Positions 51,888-61,914 of a DNA stretch of 64,000 bases are shown here, in pieces; the first letter of the stretch is position 1; every line of letters begins with the position of its first letter. Under the pieces are notes generated by a model. That model was not told the origin of the DNA, did no database searches, and saw nothing but the letters and a program-made list of their open reading frames with translations. The position numbers and the translations under genes are program-made. The DNA is from Gluconobacter sp. P1C6_b (GTDB lineage: Bacteria > Pseudomonadota > Alphaproteobacteria > Acetobacterales > Acetobacteraceae): assembly GCF_018811945.1 (NCBI RefSeq), contig NZ_JACRVU010000001.1, positions 9,476 to 73,475 on the forward strand, in the 5' to 3' direction.

Positions 51888-53153
51888 TCAGAACCCCAGC
51901 GTCATGTCCGCCCCGAACAGGATACGCCCCATGTGATGCTGGTCATCGAACGGCCGCGTATTGTTAAGCGAGCGGTCAAAGCGCAGCTCCGGCCGGAACT
52001 GGAGCAGCTTGACGTGATGCCCCACATCCGGCCGCCAGACAGTATTGAGTGTCAGGGCCCCATACGTCGTGGCGGGCGCGGATTCCGAACGCGTCGGATT
52101 GCCGAGCAGGGCCTGCGCATAACCTTCATTCTCCGCAAAACTCGCCACGAAACTCCCGGTATTGTCCCGATACAGCTCGGCACGCGCATTGACGGTCAAA
52201 TTCGGACGAATGTGCCACCCGCCCCAGACGACCGCACTGTATGTATCGGCGCGCAGGCCTTCGTCATGAAGCTGGTTCAGCTCCGCCGTGACGCTCCATT
52301 TTTTCGAGAACGTCCAGGTCCCGTTCAGATCGTTCCAGTACCGCATGGCGCCATTCGCACGAGCGCCCAGCGACCGCACGGCATTTTCCGGCCCGACCCG
52401 CAGCAGATAGGTGAAGGACAGATGCCCGTCCGCCAGATTATTGCCCGTGACACCGATATAGCCGGCAGGACGACCATTGTTGTCGCCGCGTCCGAAAGAC
52501 GTCTGGTTGCCGGTATCCGCACCGAACTGAAGATCGAAATGGTCATCCAGATGGAGCTGGAACATGCCGCCCACATGCTCGAACGGCGTGGAATATTCAG
52601 TCGTATAGGCCAGCGTATAGAAAGCACGGGTCGAGGGATCGAGCGCCTCCACACCCATGGGAGAGGTCAGGATACCAATCTGCCCATCCAGCCCTTTGGC
52701 CGTAAACCAGGGCATGTGGATCGCAACATTCGCGAAGACCGGCATGGCCTGATAGCGGCCGTTGATCCAGCGGTCTGAAACACCGGCAATCGTGTAGCTG
52801 CGGGCGTCGGAGCCATAGAGCATCCGCAGGTTCATCCCCAGACCATACCCGCCACCGATCGGATCGACCGGTTTGGTGAGCGTGAAGGTCAACTGGTTCA
52901 GCGTCGCCTGATCGGCATAGGGGGAAAGGAGCTGGCCGAAATTGAGGTTGCTGGCGGGATGGCTGGAACTGCCCATCACCCCCCCTTCGATCTGGGCGCC
53001 AAAGGAGACATCGGAAAACCACTGATCCGTCCAGGCCTTGCCCTGCCCGGTCGTGGTCTGCTCCCCCACGGTCTGGGCACCGGCAGCGGAGACTCCGAGC
53101 CCTGCAAAAACCGCCAGTATCGCCCCAAAACCCCGACTGAAACGCTGCCTCAT
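51888..53153 (-). CDS. Outer-membrane beta-barrel protein, porin-like
   Basis: 421 residues from ATG 53153 (MRQRFSRG) with a signal peptide ending at AAGAQ. The mature protein alternates polar and aromatic residues with many Gly-Tyr/Phe turns (GGYGLGMNLRMLYGSD, YTTEYSTPFEHVGGMFQLHL, GRILFGADMTLGF), ending in the terminal Phe required for barrel insertion. It fits outer-membrane beta-barrel proteins of the BBP2 type common in Acetobacteraceae; substrate unknown. The 3' end lies 43 bases from the flavin reductase. Confidence 0.85.
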   Translation of the reverse strand: MRQRFSRGFGAILAVFAGLGVSAAGAQTVGEQTTTGQGKAWTDQWFSDVSFGAQIEGGVMGSSSHPASNLNFGQLLSPYADQATLNQLTFTLTKPVDPIGGGYGLGMNLRMLYGSDARSYTIAGVSDRWINGRYQAMPVFANVAIHMPWFTAKGLDGQIGILTSPMGVEALDPSTRAFYTLAYTTEYSTPFEHVGGMFQLHLDDHFDLQFGADTGNQTSFGRGDNNGRPAGYIGVTGNNLADGHLSFTYLLRVGPENAVRSLGARANGAMRYWNDLNGTWTFSKKWSVTAELNQLHDEGLRADTYSAVVWGGWHIRPNLTVNARAELYRDNTGSFVASFAENEGYAQALLGNPTRSESAPATTYGALTLNTVWRPDVGHHVKLLQFRPELRFDRSLNNTRPFDDQHHMGRILFGADMTLGF

Positions 53154-53234
53154 GCCATCCACCTTCCGGTTGCATGAGGCAGCCCATAGCACAGACCTGA
53201 TTTTTTACTTAATGTTGCTAAAGGGGAATATTCC

Positions 53235-54074
53235 TCAGAATTTCGCCGTATTCGGATCAGCGCCCATCCGGCCATCCTTGCGGTCCATCTGTTCGATGGT
53301 CTGCATGTCATCCCCATCCAGCACGAAGCCGAACACATCCAGATTTTCAGCCAGACGCTTCGGATTGACCGATTTCGGAATGACGATCAGCCCGTTCTGA
53401 AGATGCCAGCGGATCACGACCTGTGCCGGAGTCCGGCTGTGCTTTTCGGCGATCTTCCCGATCCGCTCATCGCTCAGAACGCGCCCCTTGCCCAGCGGAC
53501 GCCAGGACTCAGTGCGGATGTTATGTTTCTCATGGAATTCCCGCAGGGCGCGCTGCTGGAAATCGGGATGCAGCTCGATCTGGTTGACGACCGGCACGAC
53601 ACCCGTGGCATCCATGATCCGTTCCAGGTGCTCCGGCTCGAAATTGGACACGCCGATGGACTTCACACGGCCGGATTTCTTCAGCTCGACCAGCGCCTTC
53701 CACGTCTCGACATACTGCCCCTGAGCCGGCATCGGCCAGTGGATCAGATACAGATCCAGCACTGGACGACGCAGCAGCCGCGCACTTTCGTCATAGGCAC
53801 GCATGGTCTTGTCATAGCCCTGCTCGTCATTCCAGAGCTTGGTCGTCAGGAAGACATCCGGATGGTCTTCCAGACCTTTGCCGACACCTTCCTCGTTCTT
53901 GTACAGGCGCGCCGTATCGACAGACCGGTAACCGAGCTTCACGGCCTCCTTCACGACCTCGGCCGTCTCATCCGGCGGCGTTTCCCAAACCCCCAGCCCG
54001 ATCTGGGGCATGGTGTGACCGTCATGAAAGGAAATCACGGTCTGGGCCTCGGCGGATGGAACCTGTGACGACAT
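53235..54074 (-). CDS. Aldo/keto reductase
   Basis: NADPH-dependent carbonyl reductase, 279 residues, of the 2,5-diketo-D-gluconate reductase type by length and sequence. The catalytic tetrad is visible: Asp53 and Tyr58 in GYRSVDTARLYKNEEGVG, Lys79 in FLTTKLWND, His112 in LYLIHWPMP. Cofactor-binding pattern IVIPKSVNPKRLAENLD is near the C-terminus. In an organism oxidising sugars to ketogluconates, a cytosolic reductase of this type would return ketosugars to the pathway; the substrate is an inference. Confidence 0.94.
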   Translation of the reverse strand: MSSQVPSAEAQTVISFHDGHTMPQIGLGVWETPPDETAEVVKEAVKLGYRSVDTARLYKNEEGVGKGLEDHPDVFLTTKLWNDEQGYDKTMRAYDESARLLRRPVLDLYLIHWPMPAQGQYVETWKALVELKKSGRVKSIGVSNFEPEHLERIMDATGVVPVVNQIELHPDFQQRALREFHEKHNIRTESWRPLGKGRVLSDERIGKIAEKHSRTPAQVVIRWHLQNGLIVIPKSVNPKRLAENLDVFGFVLDGDDMQTIEQMDRKDGRMGADPNTAKF

Positions 54075-54150
54075 GTCTGTCTCCCTGCAAAGATGAAAAC
54101 CATAGGCACAAAGCCTGCTGACTGACCAACGCCCGCGCCGAATGCCGGGT

Positions 54151-57100
54151 TCAGTCCCCTTTCAGCAGAACAGCCAGTTTCCGGCTGAATGCCGCAACCG
54201 TGAACGGCTTGACCAGCAGCGCACAACCCGGCAGCAGGGCCTGATCGCCCAGAACACTCTGTTCGGCATAGCCCGTGATGAACAGCACTTTCAGCCCGGG
54301 CCAGCGTTTCAACATCTGCTCGCCCAGCTCCCGGCCGTTCATGCCACCCGGCATCCCGATATCACTGACGAGAACCGCGGGCGGCACCCCCTCCGCGGCC
54401 AGCGCCTCAGCTGACGGCCCATCGGACGCCGTCAGCACGATCCCGCCCAGATCCGTCACCATGTCCGACACGATCATCCGCACGGCCTCTTCGTCATCCA
54501 CGACGAGAACGCGCTGCCCCTCCAGAAGGCGCGGCTGGGACGCAACAGACAAAGAGGGCGGTTCGGGACGGATGGTTTCCTGCCCCTGATAGCGTGGCAG
54601 CCAGAGCGAAACGACGGTCCCCTGCCCCGGCGTGGAGTGGATCTCCACCTGTCCGCCTGACTGCTGGGTAAAGCCGTAGATCATGCTCAGCCCCAGCCCT
54701 GTCCCCTCCCCCAGCGGCTTGGTCGTGAAGAACGGGTCAAAGGCGCGCTGCACGATCTCGGGAGGCATGCCGCAGCCTTCATCCTGCACCGTCAGCACAA
54801 CATAATCGCCCGCCCGGATGGACATGTCAGTGGCGACATCAGCCGTCAGAACCCTGTTGGCACTCTCAAGCCGCAGCATTGTCCCGCGGTCATGCATGGC
54901 ATCGCGGGCATTGATGCACAGGTTCAGGATCGCGTTCTCAAGCTGATTCGCATCCACCCGCGTCAGCCACAGGCCCGGCTGCAGATCGAAAAGGAGCTCT
55001 ATGCCCGGCCCGACCGTCCCGCGCAGCAGACTTTCCAGCCCCCGAACGAGCACATTCATGTCCGTGGGTGTGGGATCAAGGGTCTGACGCCTCGAGAAGG
55101 CCAGAAGACGGTGCGTCAGCGACGCAGCCCGGCGGACCGCATCCTGCGAGGCCGCGATGTAACGCCCCAGCCCGTCTGTCCGCCCCTGCGCCAGCCGCAG
55201 TCCGATCAGTTCCAGCCCGCCCCCGATCCCGGCGAGCAGATTGTTGAAATCATGCGCCAGACCGCCCGTGAGCTGTCCGACAGCCTCCATTTTCTGCGCC
55301 TGGCGGAGCTGCTCTTCCAGTTCGTTGCGCTCGGTCAGGTCACGCCCGACCGCATAGATCGCATCGCCCTCATCGTTGCAGTTCCAGTTATAGGTCCGCC
55401 AGCTGCCGTCCGATCGCCGCATCCGGACATCCAGCCCCGCCGTCGGCCAGGGCGTCCCCGCCAGCAGACGCTCGAACGTATCCAGCACCATGCGTCTGTC
55501 ATCCGGATGACACAGCGCATCCAGCCGCAGACCTGCCAGCTCGTCGACCCTGTAGCCCTGCGTCTCTTCCCAGCTCGGGCTGACCGCAACGTAATAGCCG
55601 CGACGGTCGATGATGATGAACAGATCGCGGGCAATGTTCCACAGTCGGTCACGCTCGCGGGTGCGCTGCAGGATCCGCTCTTCGAGCATGACGTTGAGAT
55701 CGCGGATCTGCTGCTGCGTACGGGCCTGCCGCATGGACGCATGGGTGCGGTCCGCCACGGCGCGGGTGAAAACGATTTCCTCGTCCGTCCAGATATGGGG
55801 CGCATCGTGGCAGACGAACATCAGCCCCACGAAACGCCCGAACTTGAAGATCGGAACGCAGAGGATCGCCACGATACCCTCGGCGTCATAGCGGGCATCA
55901 TAACCCGCCGTCAGGGCGTCGGTATGAACATCGGCGATGGCCACGGGCTCACCCCGCCCCAGGATCGGCCTGAACTCGCCATAATCCGCGAACATCCGCA
56001 CGCCCACCAGAGGCCGTGTGACCTCCGGCGCGCCGCCAACGGTCATGCCGGTCCAGTCATCATTGACGACGCCATAGCCCGCGCCACTTGCATCCAGTTC
56101 ACGGCAGATGATGCGGGCCGCGACCTCTTCCATCATGCTGGTATCATCCAGCGCGCGAAGCTGGTCTCCCAGCTCGACCAGCGCGGCCTGACGCAGGGCC
56201 TGCCGCTTGCTCCGGTCGATATCGAAGACAATGCCGGGAAAGCGGGCCACGCGCCCCTCATCCCCCAGGTCGCAGCGTCCGTTGCCTTCGAACCAGCGCT
56301 GCCCTTCCGGCGTGTCCACCCGGAACTCGAACCGGCATTTTCCGCCCCGCCGCGTCGCCGCCGTGACGGCCTGAACCACGGCGAACCGGTCCCGCGGGTC
56401 CACCGAATCATAAATGACATTCGGCATGACGCCTTCGCGCATCCGGGCCGGATCCAGCCCAAGCGTCTGCGCAAGCCGGGCATCCCCGGTCATGCGGGAC
56501 GTGCTGTCATCCCACATCCAGGTCCCCGCGATCGCGCCTGCCTCAAGTGCGAGCTGGAGCCGCTCGGCGGACTGGTTGGCTTCCGTCAGGTCACGCCCGA
56601 TCGCCAGCAGACGCCGCACATCGCCGTCCTCGCCAAAGACCGGCGTAACGGCCACGTCCCAGAACCGGCGCTGCCCCCGCATGGTCATGGCATAACCCTG
56701 AAACCGTGCGGTCTCACCCGCCAGAGCAGTCTGCACTGCCAGAGCGGCCCGGCGGCGCGGCTGCCCCCGCCACAGATCGACCCAGGGCAGGCCGTGCATG
56801 ATGATCGGGCTGTCCATTTCCATGGACCGGATACCGCCTTCATTCACAAAGCGGATGCAGCCCTCGCAGTCGAGGATGTGGATGCAGTCCGGCAAACTGG
56901 ACAGAAGCAACCGCGTGAATGCCTCGCTGGACCGCAGGGCTTCCGCCGTCATGGAGGCGGAAGACACATCCATCGCCAGCCCGACGCTGCGGCGGCTGTC
57001 GGGCCGGCTTTCATCTTCCCGCCACCCGCGCAGCAGAACATGCCGCAGCAGGGAACTGCGGGGGGAGCGGGACTGCGCCTGTCCTGAACCGGGCACGGAC

Positions 57101-57783
57101 GGGGATGAGACCAGAATCCGGAACCGCAGCTCGTAACAGCCCTCATCCCGCAGTTCGTCCTCAAGGCTGCCGTCATAGACCAGCCGGTCATCGGGATGCA
57201 GGAACATCAGCAGTTCGTCTATCGGCACACCCACGGCCAGCCGCTCGGGCGGCAAGCCCCAGAGGCTCGCGAAACGCGCGTCCCCCGTCACCACGCGGGT
57301 TGCGAAATCGCAGCGGTAGAACGCGACATCCGCCGTGTCCGCCATGCGCTGCATCCGCAGTTGCATGCGTTCCACAAGCTCATGCTCACCCGATGGCGGG
57401 GCCGCGGCGCGCTCGCGCAGCAGATCATCCACCTGCAGGGCGCACAGGGCCAGGACATGCTCGAGCGCAGGCGCATTGCGCCGCACACACAGCCAGACCT
57501 CAACCGCACCGGAGCGCACCGGCAGGAGCCGCACGGTGCAGGCATCGAGGGACTGTCCATCCATGAGGCAGGCCGCGCCTTCCGCGGCGATCGCACTTCC
57601 CTCGCCGCCCAGAACACGCACGCCATCGGCATCGCGCAGCAGAAGCGCAGCCTCCCCCCCGCCTTCCGCAGCGGCCAGGGCCAGAAGATGGACACACAGG
57701 ATGGACGCACGGCCGACAGCAGGCGCCGGAGGCAGCATCAGCGCTCCGGAGGCCTTTTCAGTGCCCTCCACAAGATCCATCAT
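54151..57783 (-). CDS. Hybrid sensor histidine kinase with PAS/GAF array and receiver
   Basis: A 1210-residue kinase without transmembrane helices, so it senses inside the cell. Order: N-terminal GAF-like part (20-130), PAS domains (about 150-280, 285-410, 415-540), a GAF domain (about 560-715, [14 protein letters not shown] onward), another PAS (740-830), a HisKA with phospho-acceptor His844 in [13 protein letters not shown], HATPase with [10 protein letters not shown] and [11 protein letters not shown], and a C-terminal receiver with Asp1141 in [10 protein letters not shown]. The GAF resembles redox or phytochrome-like types but no bilin Cys is obvious. No partner response regulator adjacent. 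Confidence 0.92.
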   Translation of the reverse strand: MMDLVEGTEKASGALMLPPAPAVGRASILCVHLLALAAAEGGGEAALLLRDADGVRVLGGEGSAIAAEGAACLMDGQSLDACTVRLLPVRSGAVEVWLCVRRNAPALEHVLALCALQVDDLLRERAAAPPSGEHELVERMQLRMQRMADTADVAFYRCDFATRVVTGDARFASLWGLPPERLAVGVPIDELLMFLHPDDRLVYDGSLEDELRDEGCYELRFRILVSSPSVPGSGQAQSRSPRSSLLRHVLLRGWREDESRPDSRRSVGLAMDVSSASMTAEALRSSEAFTRLLLSSLPDCIHILDCEGCIRFVNEGGIRSMEMDSPIIMHGLPWVDLWRGQPRRRAALAVQTALAGETARFQGYAMTMRGQRRFWDVAVTPVFGEDGDVRRLLAIGRDLTEANQSAERLQLALEAGAIAGTWMWDDSTSRMTGDARLAQTLGLDPARMREGVMPNVIYDSVDPRDRFAVVQAVTAATRRGGKCRFEFRVDTPEGQRWFEGNGRCDLGDEGRVARFPGIVFDIDRSKRQALRQAALVELGDQLRALDDTSMMEEVAARIICRELDASGAGYGVVNDDWTGMTVGGAPEVTRPLVGVRMFADYGEFRPILGRGEPVAIADVHTDALTAGYDARYDAEGIVAILCVPIFKFGRFVGLMFVCHDAPHIWTDEEIVFTRAVADRTHASMRQARTQQQIRDLNVMLEERILQRTRERDRLWNIARDLFIIIDRRGYYVAVSPSWEETQGYRVDELAGLRLDALCHPDDRRMVLDTFERLLAGTPWPTAGLDVRMRRSDGSWRTYNWNCNDEGDAIYAVGRDLTERNELEEQLRQAQKMEAVGQLTGGLAHDFNNLLAGIGGGLELIGLRLAQGRTDGLGRYIAASQDAVRRAASLTHRLLAFSRRQTLDPTPTDMNVLVRGLESLLRGTVGPGIELLFDLQPGLWLTRVDANQLENAILNLCINARDAMHDRGTMLRLESANRVLTADVATDMSIRAGDYVVLTVQDEGCGMPPEIVQRAFDPFFTTKPLGEGTGLGLSMIYGFTQQSGGQVEIHSTPGQGTVVSLWLPRYQGQETIRPEPPSLSVASQPRLLEGQRVLVVDDEEAVRMIVSDMVTDLGGIVLTASDGPSAEALAAEGVPPAVLVSDIGMPGGMNGRELGEQMLKRWPGLKVLFITGYAEQSVLGDQALLPGCALLVKPFTVAAFSRKLAVLLKGD

Positions 57784-57955
57784 TCCTCCCTCTCAGCGCC
57801 TGCATCCTGACACATCCTGTTTCGGAAGTATGTCACAGCAATAGCAGATCCCGTATGCGTCGCATCCTGTCACGAAACCTCTACAAAAGAATGTGCCACT
57901 TTCCCGCCTCCCTGACGTTCCTGTCGGGACACGATCACATTTTCAGGAGTCTCCC

Positions 57956-58750
57956 ATGCTGAACCTCGATCTGAGCGGCCGCACCGCCCTCGTTACCGGC
58001 TCGACCGGCGGGATCGGCCTGGCCATCGCCCGGAAACTGGGCGAGGCAGGAGCCACAGTCATCATCAACGGCCGCAAACAGGAAGGCGTTGATGGCGCCC
58101 TTGAAAAACTGGCCAAGGCCGTTCCGGGCGGCGCGTTCCGCAGTGTCGTCGCCGATGTCGGAACCGCCGAGGGCTGCAAGGCGCTCTTCGAAGCCGAAAG
58201 CAGCGTGGATGTCCTCGTCAACAATGCCGGCATCTTCGGACCGAATGATTTTTTCCAGACGACAGATGAAAGCTGGGAGCACCTGTTCGAGGTCAACCTG
58301 TTCTCCGGCGTACGCCTGTCCCGCGCCTATATGCCGGGCATGAAGGAGCGCAACTGGGGCCGCGTGCTGTTCATCGCATCGGAATCCGCGCTGAACATCC
58401 CGGTCGAAATGGTGGATTACGGCGTCAGCAAGACCGCCATGCTGGGTCTGGCCCGCGGGCTGGCCAAGCTGATGGCGGGCACGAACGTGACGGTCAATTC
58501 GGTCCTGCCCGGCCCCACACTGTCCGAAGGTGTGGAGGACATGCTCAAGGCCCAGAACCCCGACAGCACCCGCCCGGTCGCGGAACTGGCGGCAGATTTC
58601 GTGCAAAAGCACCGCCCGAGCAACATCCTGCGCCGCATGGCCACGGTCGATGAAGTGGCCAATCTTGTCGCCTATGCCGCCTCGCCCCTGGCATCCGCCA
58701 CCACGGGCGCGGCCCTGCGTGTCGATGGCGGCACCGTCGACACCATCTGA
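57956..58750 (+). CDS. Short-chain dehydrogenase/reductase
   Basis: 264 residues from ATG 57956, which has AGGAG 8 bases upstream; the frame opens at 57893 but that part is untranslated. Rossmann motif TGSTGGIGLAIARKLG, NNAG at 89-92, Ser142/Ser144 in FIASESALNI, Tyr155-x3-Lys159 in VDYGVSKTAM: a complete classical SDR. The Gly40-Arg-Lys after beta-2 (NGRK) suggests NADPH. Substrate unknown. Its stop directly abuts the stop of the convergent FUSC gene, TGA|TCA at 58748-58753. Confidence 0.94.
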   Translation: MLNLDLSGRTALVTGSTGGIGLAIARKLGEAGATVIINGRKQEGVDGALEKLAKAVPGGAFRSVVADVGTAEGCKALFEAESSVDVLVNNAGIFGPNDFFQTTDESWEHLFEVNLFSGVRLSRAYMPGMKERNWGRVLFIASESALNIPVEMVDYGVSKTAMLGLARGLAKLMAGTNVTVNSVLPGPTLSEGVEDMLKAQNPDSTRPVAELAADFVQKHRPSNILRRMATVDEVANLVAYAASPLASATTGAALRVDGGTVDTI

Positions 58751-60592
58751 TCAGCCAGACGGGGGCACATCCCCCGCCAGCCGCTGCAATGCGGTCCGGA
58801 CGTCAGGTTCGACGGCCGGATCACTGCGCAGGGACAGGAAAACAGTCTGCGCCAGCGGAGCCGCACCGTCTCCCTTGCGGAACCATGCCCGCAGGAAAAC
58901 CTGCAGACGCTTGCGGACGGATACGGGCGTAGTCTCCCGTGCGGCGGCATCGCGCAGTTCGATCACCCACAGCCCCAGCGCCATCGCATTAAGATGCCGC
59001 GCCATATAAGCGAGCATCACATCACGCGGGACGCCCTGACAGCTCCGCACAGCGCGCACCATGCTGGCAGCGTTGATCGCCAGCCACTGGTGAACCGTCT
59101 GCCCGCCGCCCCGCGCGATGAAACGGAGCTGCTGCTCGACCCAGGCCGACGTACGCCGCAAATGGCTGTCAGCGCGGAACGGAAATACCACGCCGAACGT
59201 GACGCGCGTGAAGATGACCGCCCCCAGAAAGGCACTGGCGCCGTTAAGAAACGACACCTCGTCATAACGCATGAGATTTGACGGCCCGATCAGAACAGGC
59301 AGGAACATGTTGAACGAAAACGCATGGTTCACGAGCTTCGGCGCCCGGGCGGCCAATCCGCCAATTACCATCGGAATCAGCAGAAGCAGCGCCAGATATT
59401 CCGGCGCCGTGACGGCGGGCACAACGAAAAACGCATAGATCCCGGCCACACCCGCGCACCACACCGCCCCGCGATAAAAGCCGGACGACGCCAGTGCGGG
59501 GATCTCCCGGGTCGCCAGCAGGCCGTAAACCAGCGCCACGAAAGACACGAAGGCCGGCCCGGAAGGCCAGGCCGTCACTTCCCATAAAAGCCAGGCCCCC
59601 ATGATACCGGTCGCAGCCCGCAGTCCGTTCAGGACCGCCTCGAGGATATGGCGCGGAGAGCGTGTGCGGAACGCGAAACGGTCATGACGCGGCGGAGCGA
59701 TGATCGCCTGAATGTGATTTCGTGCGGCCTCGAGGTCCCGGTCCACATCAATGCCCGTCGCGCCGCCCTGCGCCCGGGCCAGAACGGCGAGCAGACGCGC
59801 CAGAACCGCCCTTGCATGATCCGCGCTGCGCCGGGTGCCCGACCCCATTTCAAGAACATCGAACTCGATGCGCGTATTGGCGTCCACCAGTTCGGCCAGC
59901 AGACGCCCCTCGGTTTCCGGATCGAACCGTCCCGCCCGCAGCACATCCGCATGGGACGCCACCTTTGCCGTGACCTGCTGAAGCTTTCCGAGCAGCCGCG
60001 TGCGGGCTTCTTTCTGCACATTCGGCAGGAACAGGACCGCCAGCCCCGCTTCGCAGACCGTACCCAGCATGATGTACGTGCCACGCGCCATCGCGACATT
60101 GAACACATCGTCAGGCTGGCTGATCGCGCCGGTCGCCACGATGGCGGAGGTGAAGCTGATGACCAGAAATCCGTACCGGCGATAACCGTCCAGAAACGTC
60201 GCCCAGCCGCAGCACAGCCCGATCCAGAGCGCCAACGCGATGAAGAACAGTCCGGCCTGCTGGGGGAACGCCGCAATCAGGGCCACGCCCATGCAACCCC
60301 CGATGATCGTGCCCGCGAACCGCCAGCGCGCCTTGGACAGGCTCTCCCCGCGCGAGGCCGTCGCCACCACCCAGACGGTCAGTGGCGCCCATTGCGGGCT
60401 GTCCAGTTCCATCCACATGGCAATCAGCAGGGACAGGATCGCCGCCACCGACGTGCGGACGGCAAAACCCAGATCCTTCGCAGACGGCGCAAACAGCCAT
60501 CCCCAGCGCTGGATCAGGATATCCCGCAGCTCCGATCCGAATGTTGATCCCGACACCGCGAGATCAGCCGCTCTCCCGCCCAAACCTGACAC
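58751..60592 (-). CDS. FUSC family membrane protein, aromatic compound exporter type
   Basis: 613 residues, close to fusaric-acid-resistance/AaeB-like proteins. Two sets of about six transmembrane helices: first set (VRTSVAAILSLLIAMWMELD, QWAPLTVWVVATASRGES, GGCMGVALIAAFPQ), then a cytosolic domain, then a second set (GPAFVSFVALVYGLLATRE, YLALLLLIPMVIGG). The pattern SPQWAPLTVWVV is the FUSC hallmark. These proteins export aromatic acids, usually with a membrane fusion protein, which is absent here. Convergent with the SDR and 94 bases from the LysR gene. Confidence 0.9.
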   Translation of the reverse strand: MSGLGGRAADLAVSGSTFGSELRDILIQRWGWLFAPSAKDLGFAVRTSVAAILSLLIAMWMELDSPQWAPLTVWVVATASRGESLSKARWRFAGTIIGGCMGVALIAAFPQQAGLFFIALALWIGLCCGWATFLDGYRRYGFLVISFTSAIVATGAISQPDDVFNVAMARGTYIMLGTVCEAGLAVLFLPNVQKEARTRLLGKLQQVTAKVASHADVLRAGRFDPETEGRLLAELVDANTRIEFDVLEMGSGTRRSADHARAVLARLLAVLARAQGGATGIDVDRDLEAARNHIQAIIAPPRHDRFAFRTRSPRHILEAVLNGLRAATGIMGAWLLWEVTAWPSGPAFVSFVALVYGLLATREIPALASSGFYRGAVWCAGVAGIYAFFVVPAVTAPEYLALLLLIPMVIGGLAARAPKLVNHAFSFNMFLPVLIGPSNLMRYDEVSFLNGASAFLGAVIFTRVTFGVVFPFRADSHLRRTSAWVEQQLRFIARGGGQTVHQWLAINAASMVRAVRSCQGVPRDVMLAYMARHLNAMALGLWVIELRDAAARETTPVSVRKRLQVFLRAWFRKGDGAAPLAQTVFLSLRSDPAVEPDVRTALQRLAGDVPPSG

Positions 60593-60686
60593 TCTTCCGT
60601 CCGAAAAGCCGCAATTTTCGAAGAACGGTCAGGCCCTGTCCAACACATTGTCATGATTGCATCATAAGTCACACTTATGACTTTCA

Positions 60687-61592
60687 TCAGACGGTCAGGG
60701 CATCTTCCAGAACGAGCTGCGTCGCGATTTCCCAGCTCCGGGACATCAGGGCCGTCTGCACCGGCTGCTTCAGCCGCACCAGCCCAACCCCCGGCGAAGG
60801 GCATGACGCAAGCCGCCGGATCTGCAGCGGCATGGCGGGGTCGCGCTGGTGCGGCAGGGCCGCGACGGGCAGGATCGTCGCCAGACGCCCGGCCAGCAGC
60901 TCCACATACAGCAGTTCGAGCGCATTGGTCTCCAGCAGCACATTGGGCCTGACCCCGGCCTTCGCAAAGCACTCATCCACGATCTGCCGCGTCCGCATGG
61001 AATGGCCCAGAAGGCCCAGCGGATGTTCGCCCGCATCCGCCCAGCTGAACGTCCTGCGGGACGGCAGCTCCATCCGGGATCCCGCTACAAAGACATACTG
61101 TTCCGCATAAAGCTGGTGCGTCTCGAAACGGCCGTCTTCGGGAACCTGATCCAGATAGATCAGCCCCATCTGGAGGCGTTGTTCGGTCAGATCATGCAGG
61201 ATGTCGGTGTTGGCGGACACCGTCAGTTCGATATGGAGTGCCGGCACAGCGGCCCTGAGGCTTTCCATCAGCAGCGGCATGATCTGGATGGCGGGCGGGA
61301 TGGTGCCGATGGAAAGCGTGCCACCTGCGACTTCATGCGCGAAATCGGCTTCCTGACGCAGACCGTCCAGAGCCGCAATCGTCTGCCGCGCCCAGGCCAG
61401 CACGCGCTCGCCTTCCGGGGTCAGCCCCAGAACACGCCGGTTGCGCCGGACAATGGGCACGCCAAGTTCATGCTCGAGCTGACGGATCGCCATTGACAGC
61501 GCGGGCTGCGACACGTTGCAGTGTTCCGCGGCCCGGGAAAAATGCCGGTACTGGTCGAGAGCGATGAGATAGGTCAGCTGACGCAGGAACAC
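60687..61592 (-). CDS. LysR-family transcriptional regulator
   Basis: 301 residues beginning at GTG 61592 (FLRQLTYLIALDQYRHFSRA). The winged-helix HTH occupies 1-60, with the conserved AAEHCNVSQPALSMAIRQLE. The substrate-binding domain fills the rest (GGTLSIGTIPPAIQIMPLL, MGLIYLDQVPEDGRF). Next door to the FUSC exporter on the same strand and divergent from the sugar transporter, so either could be its target; shared orientation with FUSC and divergence with the transporter leave both open. Confidence 0.93.
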   Translation of the reverse strand: MFLRQLTYLIALDQYRHFSRAAEHCNVSQPALSMAIRQLEHELGVPIVRRNRRVLGLTPEGERVLAWARQTIAALDGLRQEADFAHEVAGGTLSIGTIPPAIQIMPLLMESLRAAVPALHIELTVSANTDILHDLTEQRLQMGLIYLDQVPEDGRFETHQLYAEQYVFVAGSRMELPSRRTFSWADAGEHPLGLLGHSMRTRQIVDECFAKAGVRPNVLLETNALELLYVELLAGRLATILPVAALPHQRDPAMPLQIRRLASCPSPGVGLVRLKQPVQTALMSRSWEIATQLVLEDALTV

Positions 61593-61914
61593 GAGGGCTT
61601 GTCCATGAACACGGAAAGGGTAGGAAGTGTGTCGCCCTGATCCATCCGTGGCAATCCGTCAGGCCGCGCGGAAGCGCGTCCCCGCCTCCCCATCTGTGAC
61701 CTGATTGCATCAGGACAGAAAATCCAGCCGATTATCACATATAGTTTTGAATATTTTCCCAATTATGCGTTATACTTTAGGGCTCAAGATGGCGAATCAT
61801 CGTGCCTGTCACAGAAGAGCCTTCCCCTCGATCCCCGGCACAGGCTGTTCTGTCCGGTTTTTTCTGCCTTTCCCCTGACAGGTCTGCCCTGCGGGTCGCC
61901 GGAGTTTTCCCGTC
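61593..61914. promoter_or_regulatory. Divergent promoter region of lysR and sugar transporter genes
   Basis: A 322-base stretch without a convincing gene. It includes an AT-rich core around 61735-61785. On the plus strand TTGAAT (61747-61752), 18 bases, then TATACT (61771-61776) reads as a good sigma-70 promoter for the transporter, giving a leader of about 130 bases. LysR regulators usually bind such divergent regions, but no clear T-N11-A palindrome was pinned down. Confidence 0.55.

Noticed and set aside
54892-57087. 731-residue open frame antisense to the hybrid kinase
   Set aside because: Composition (His, Arg, Pro, Gln rich) and full overlap with a convincing multi-domain kinase; shadow frame.
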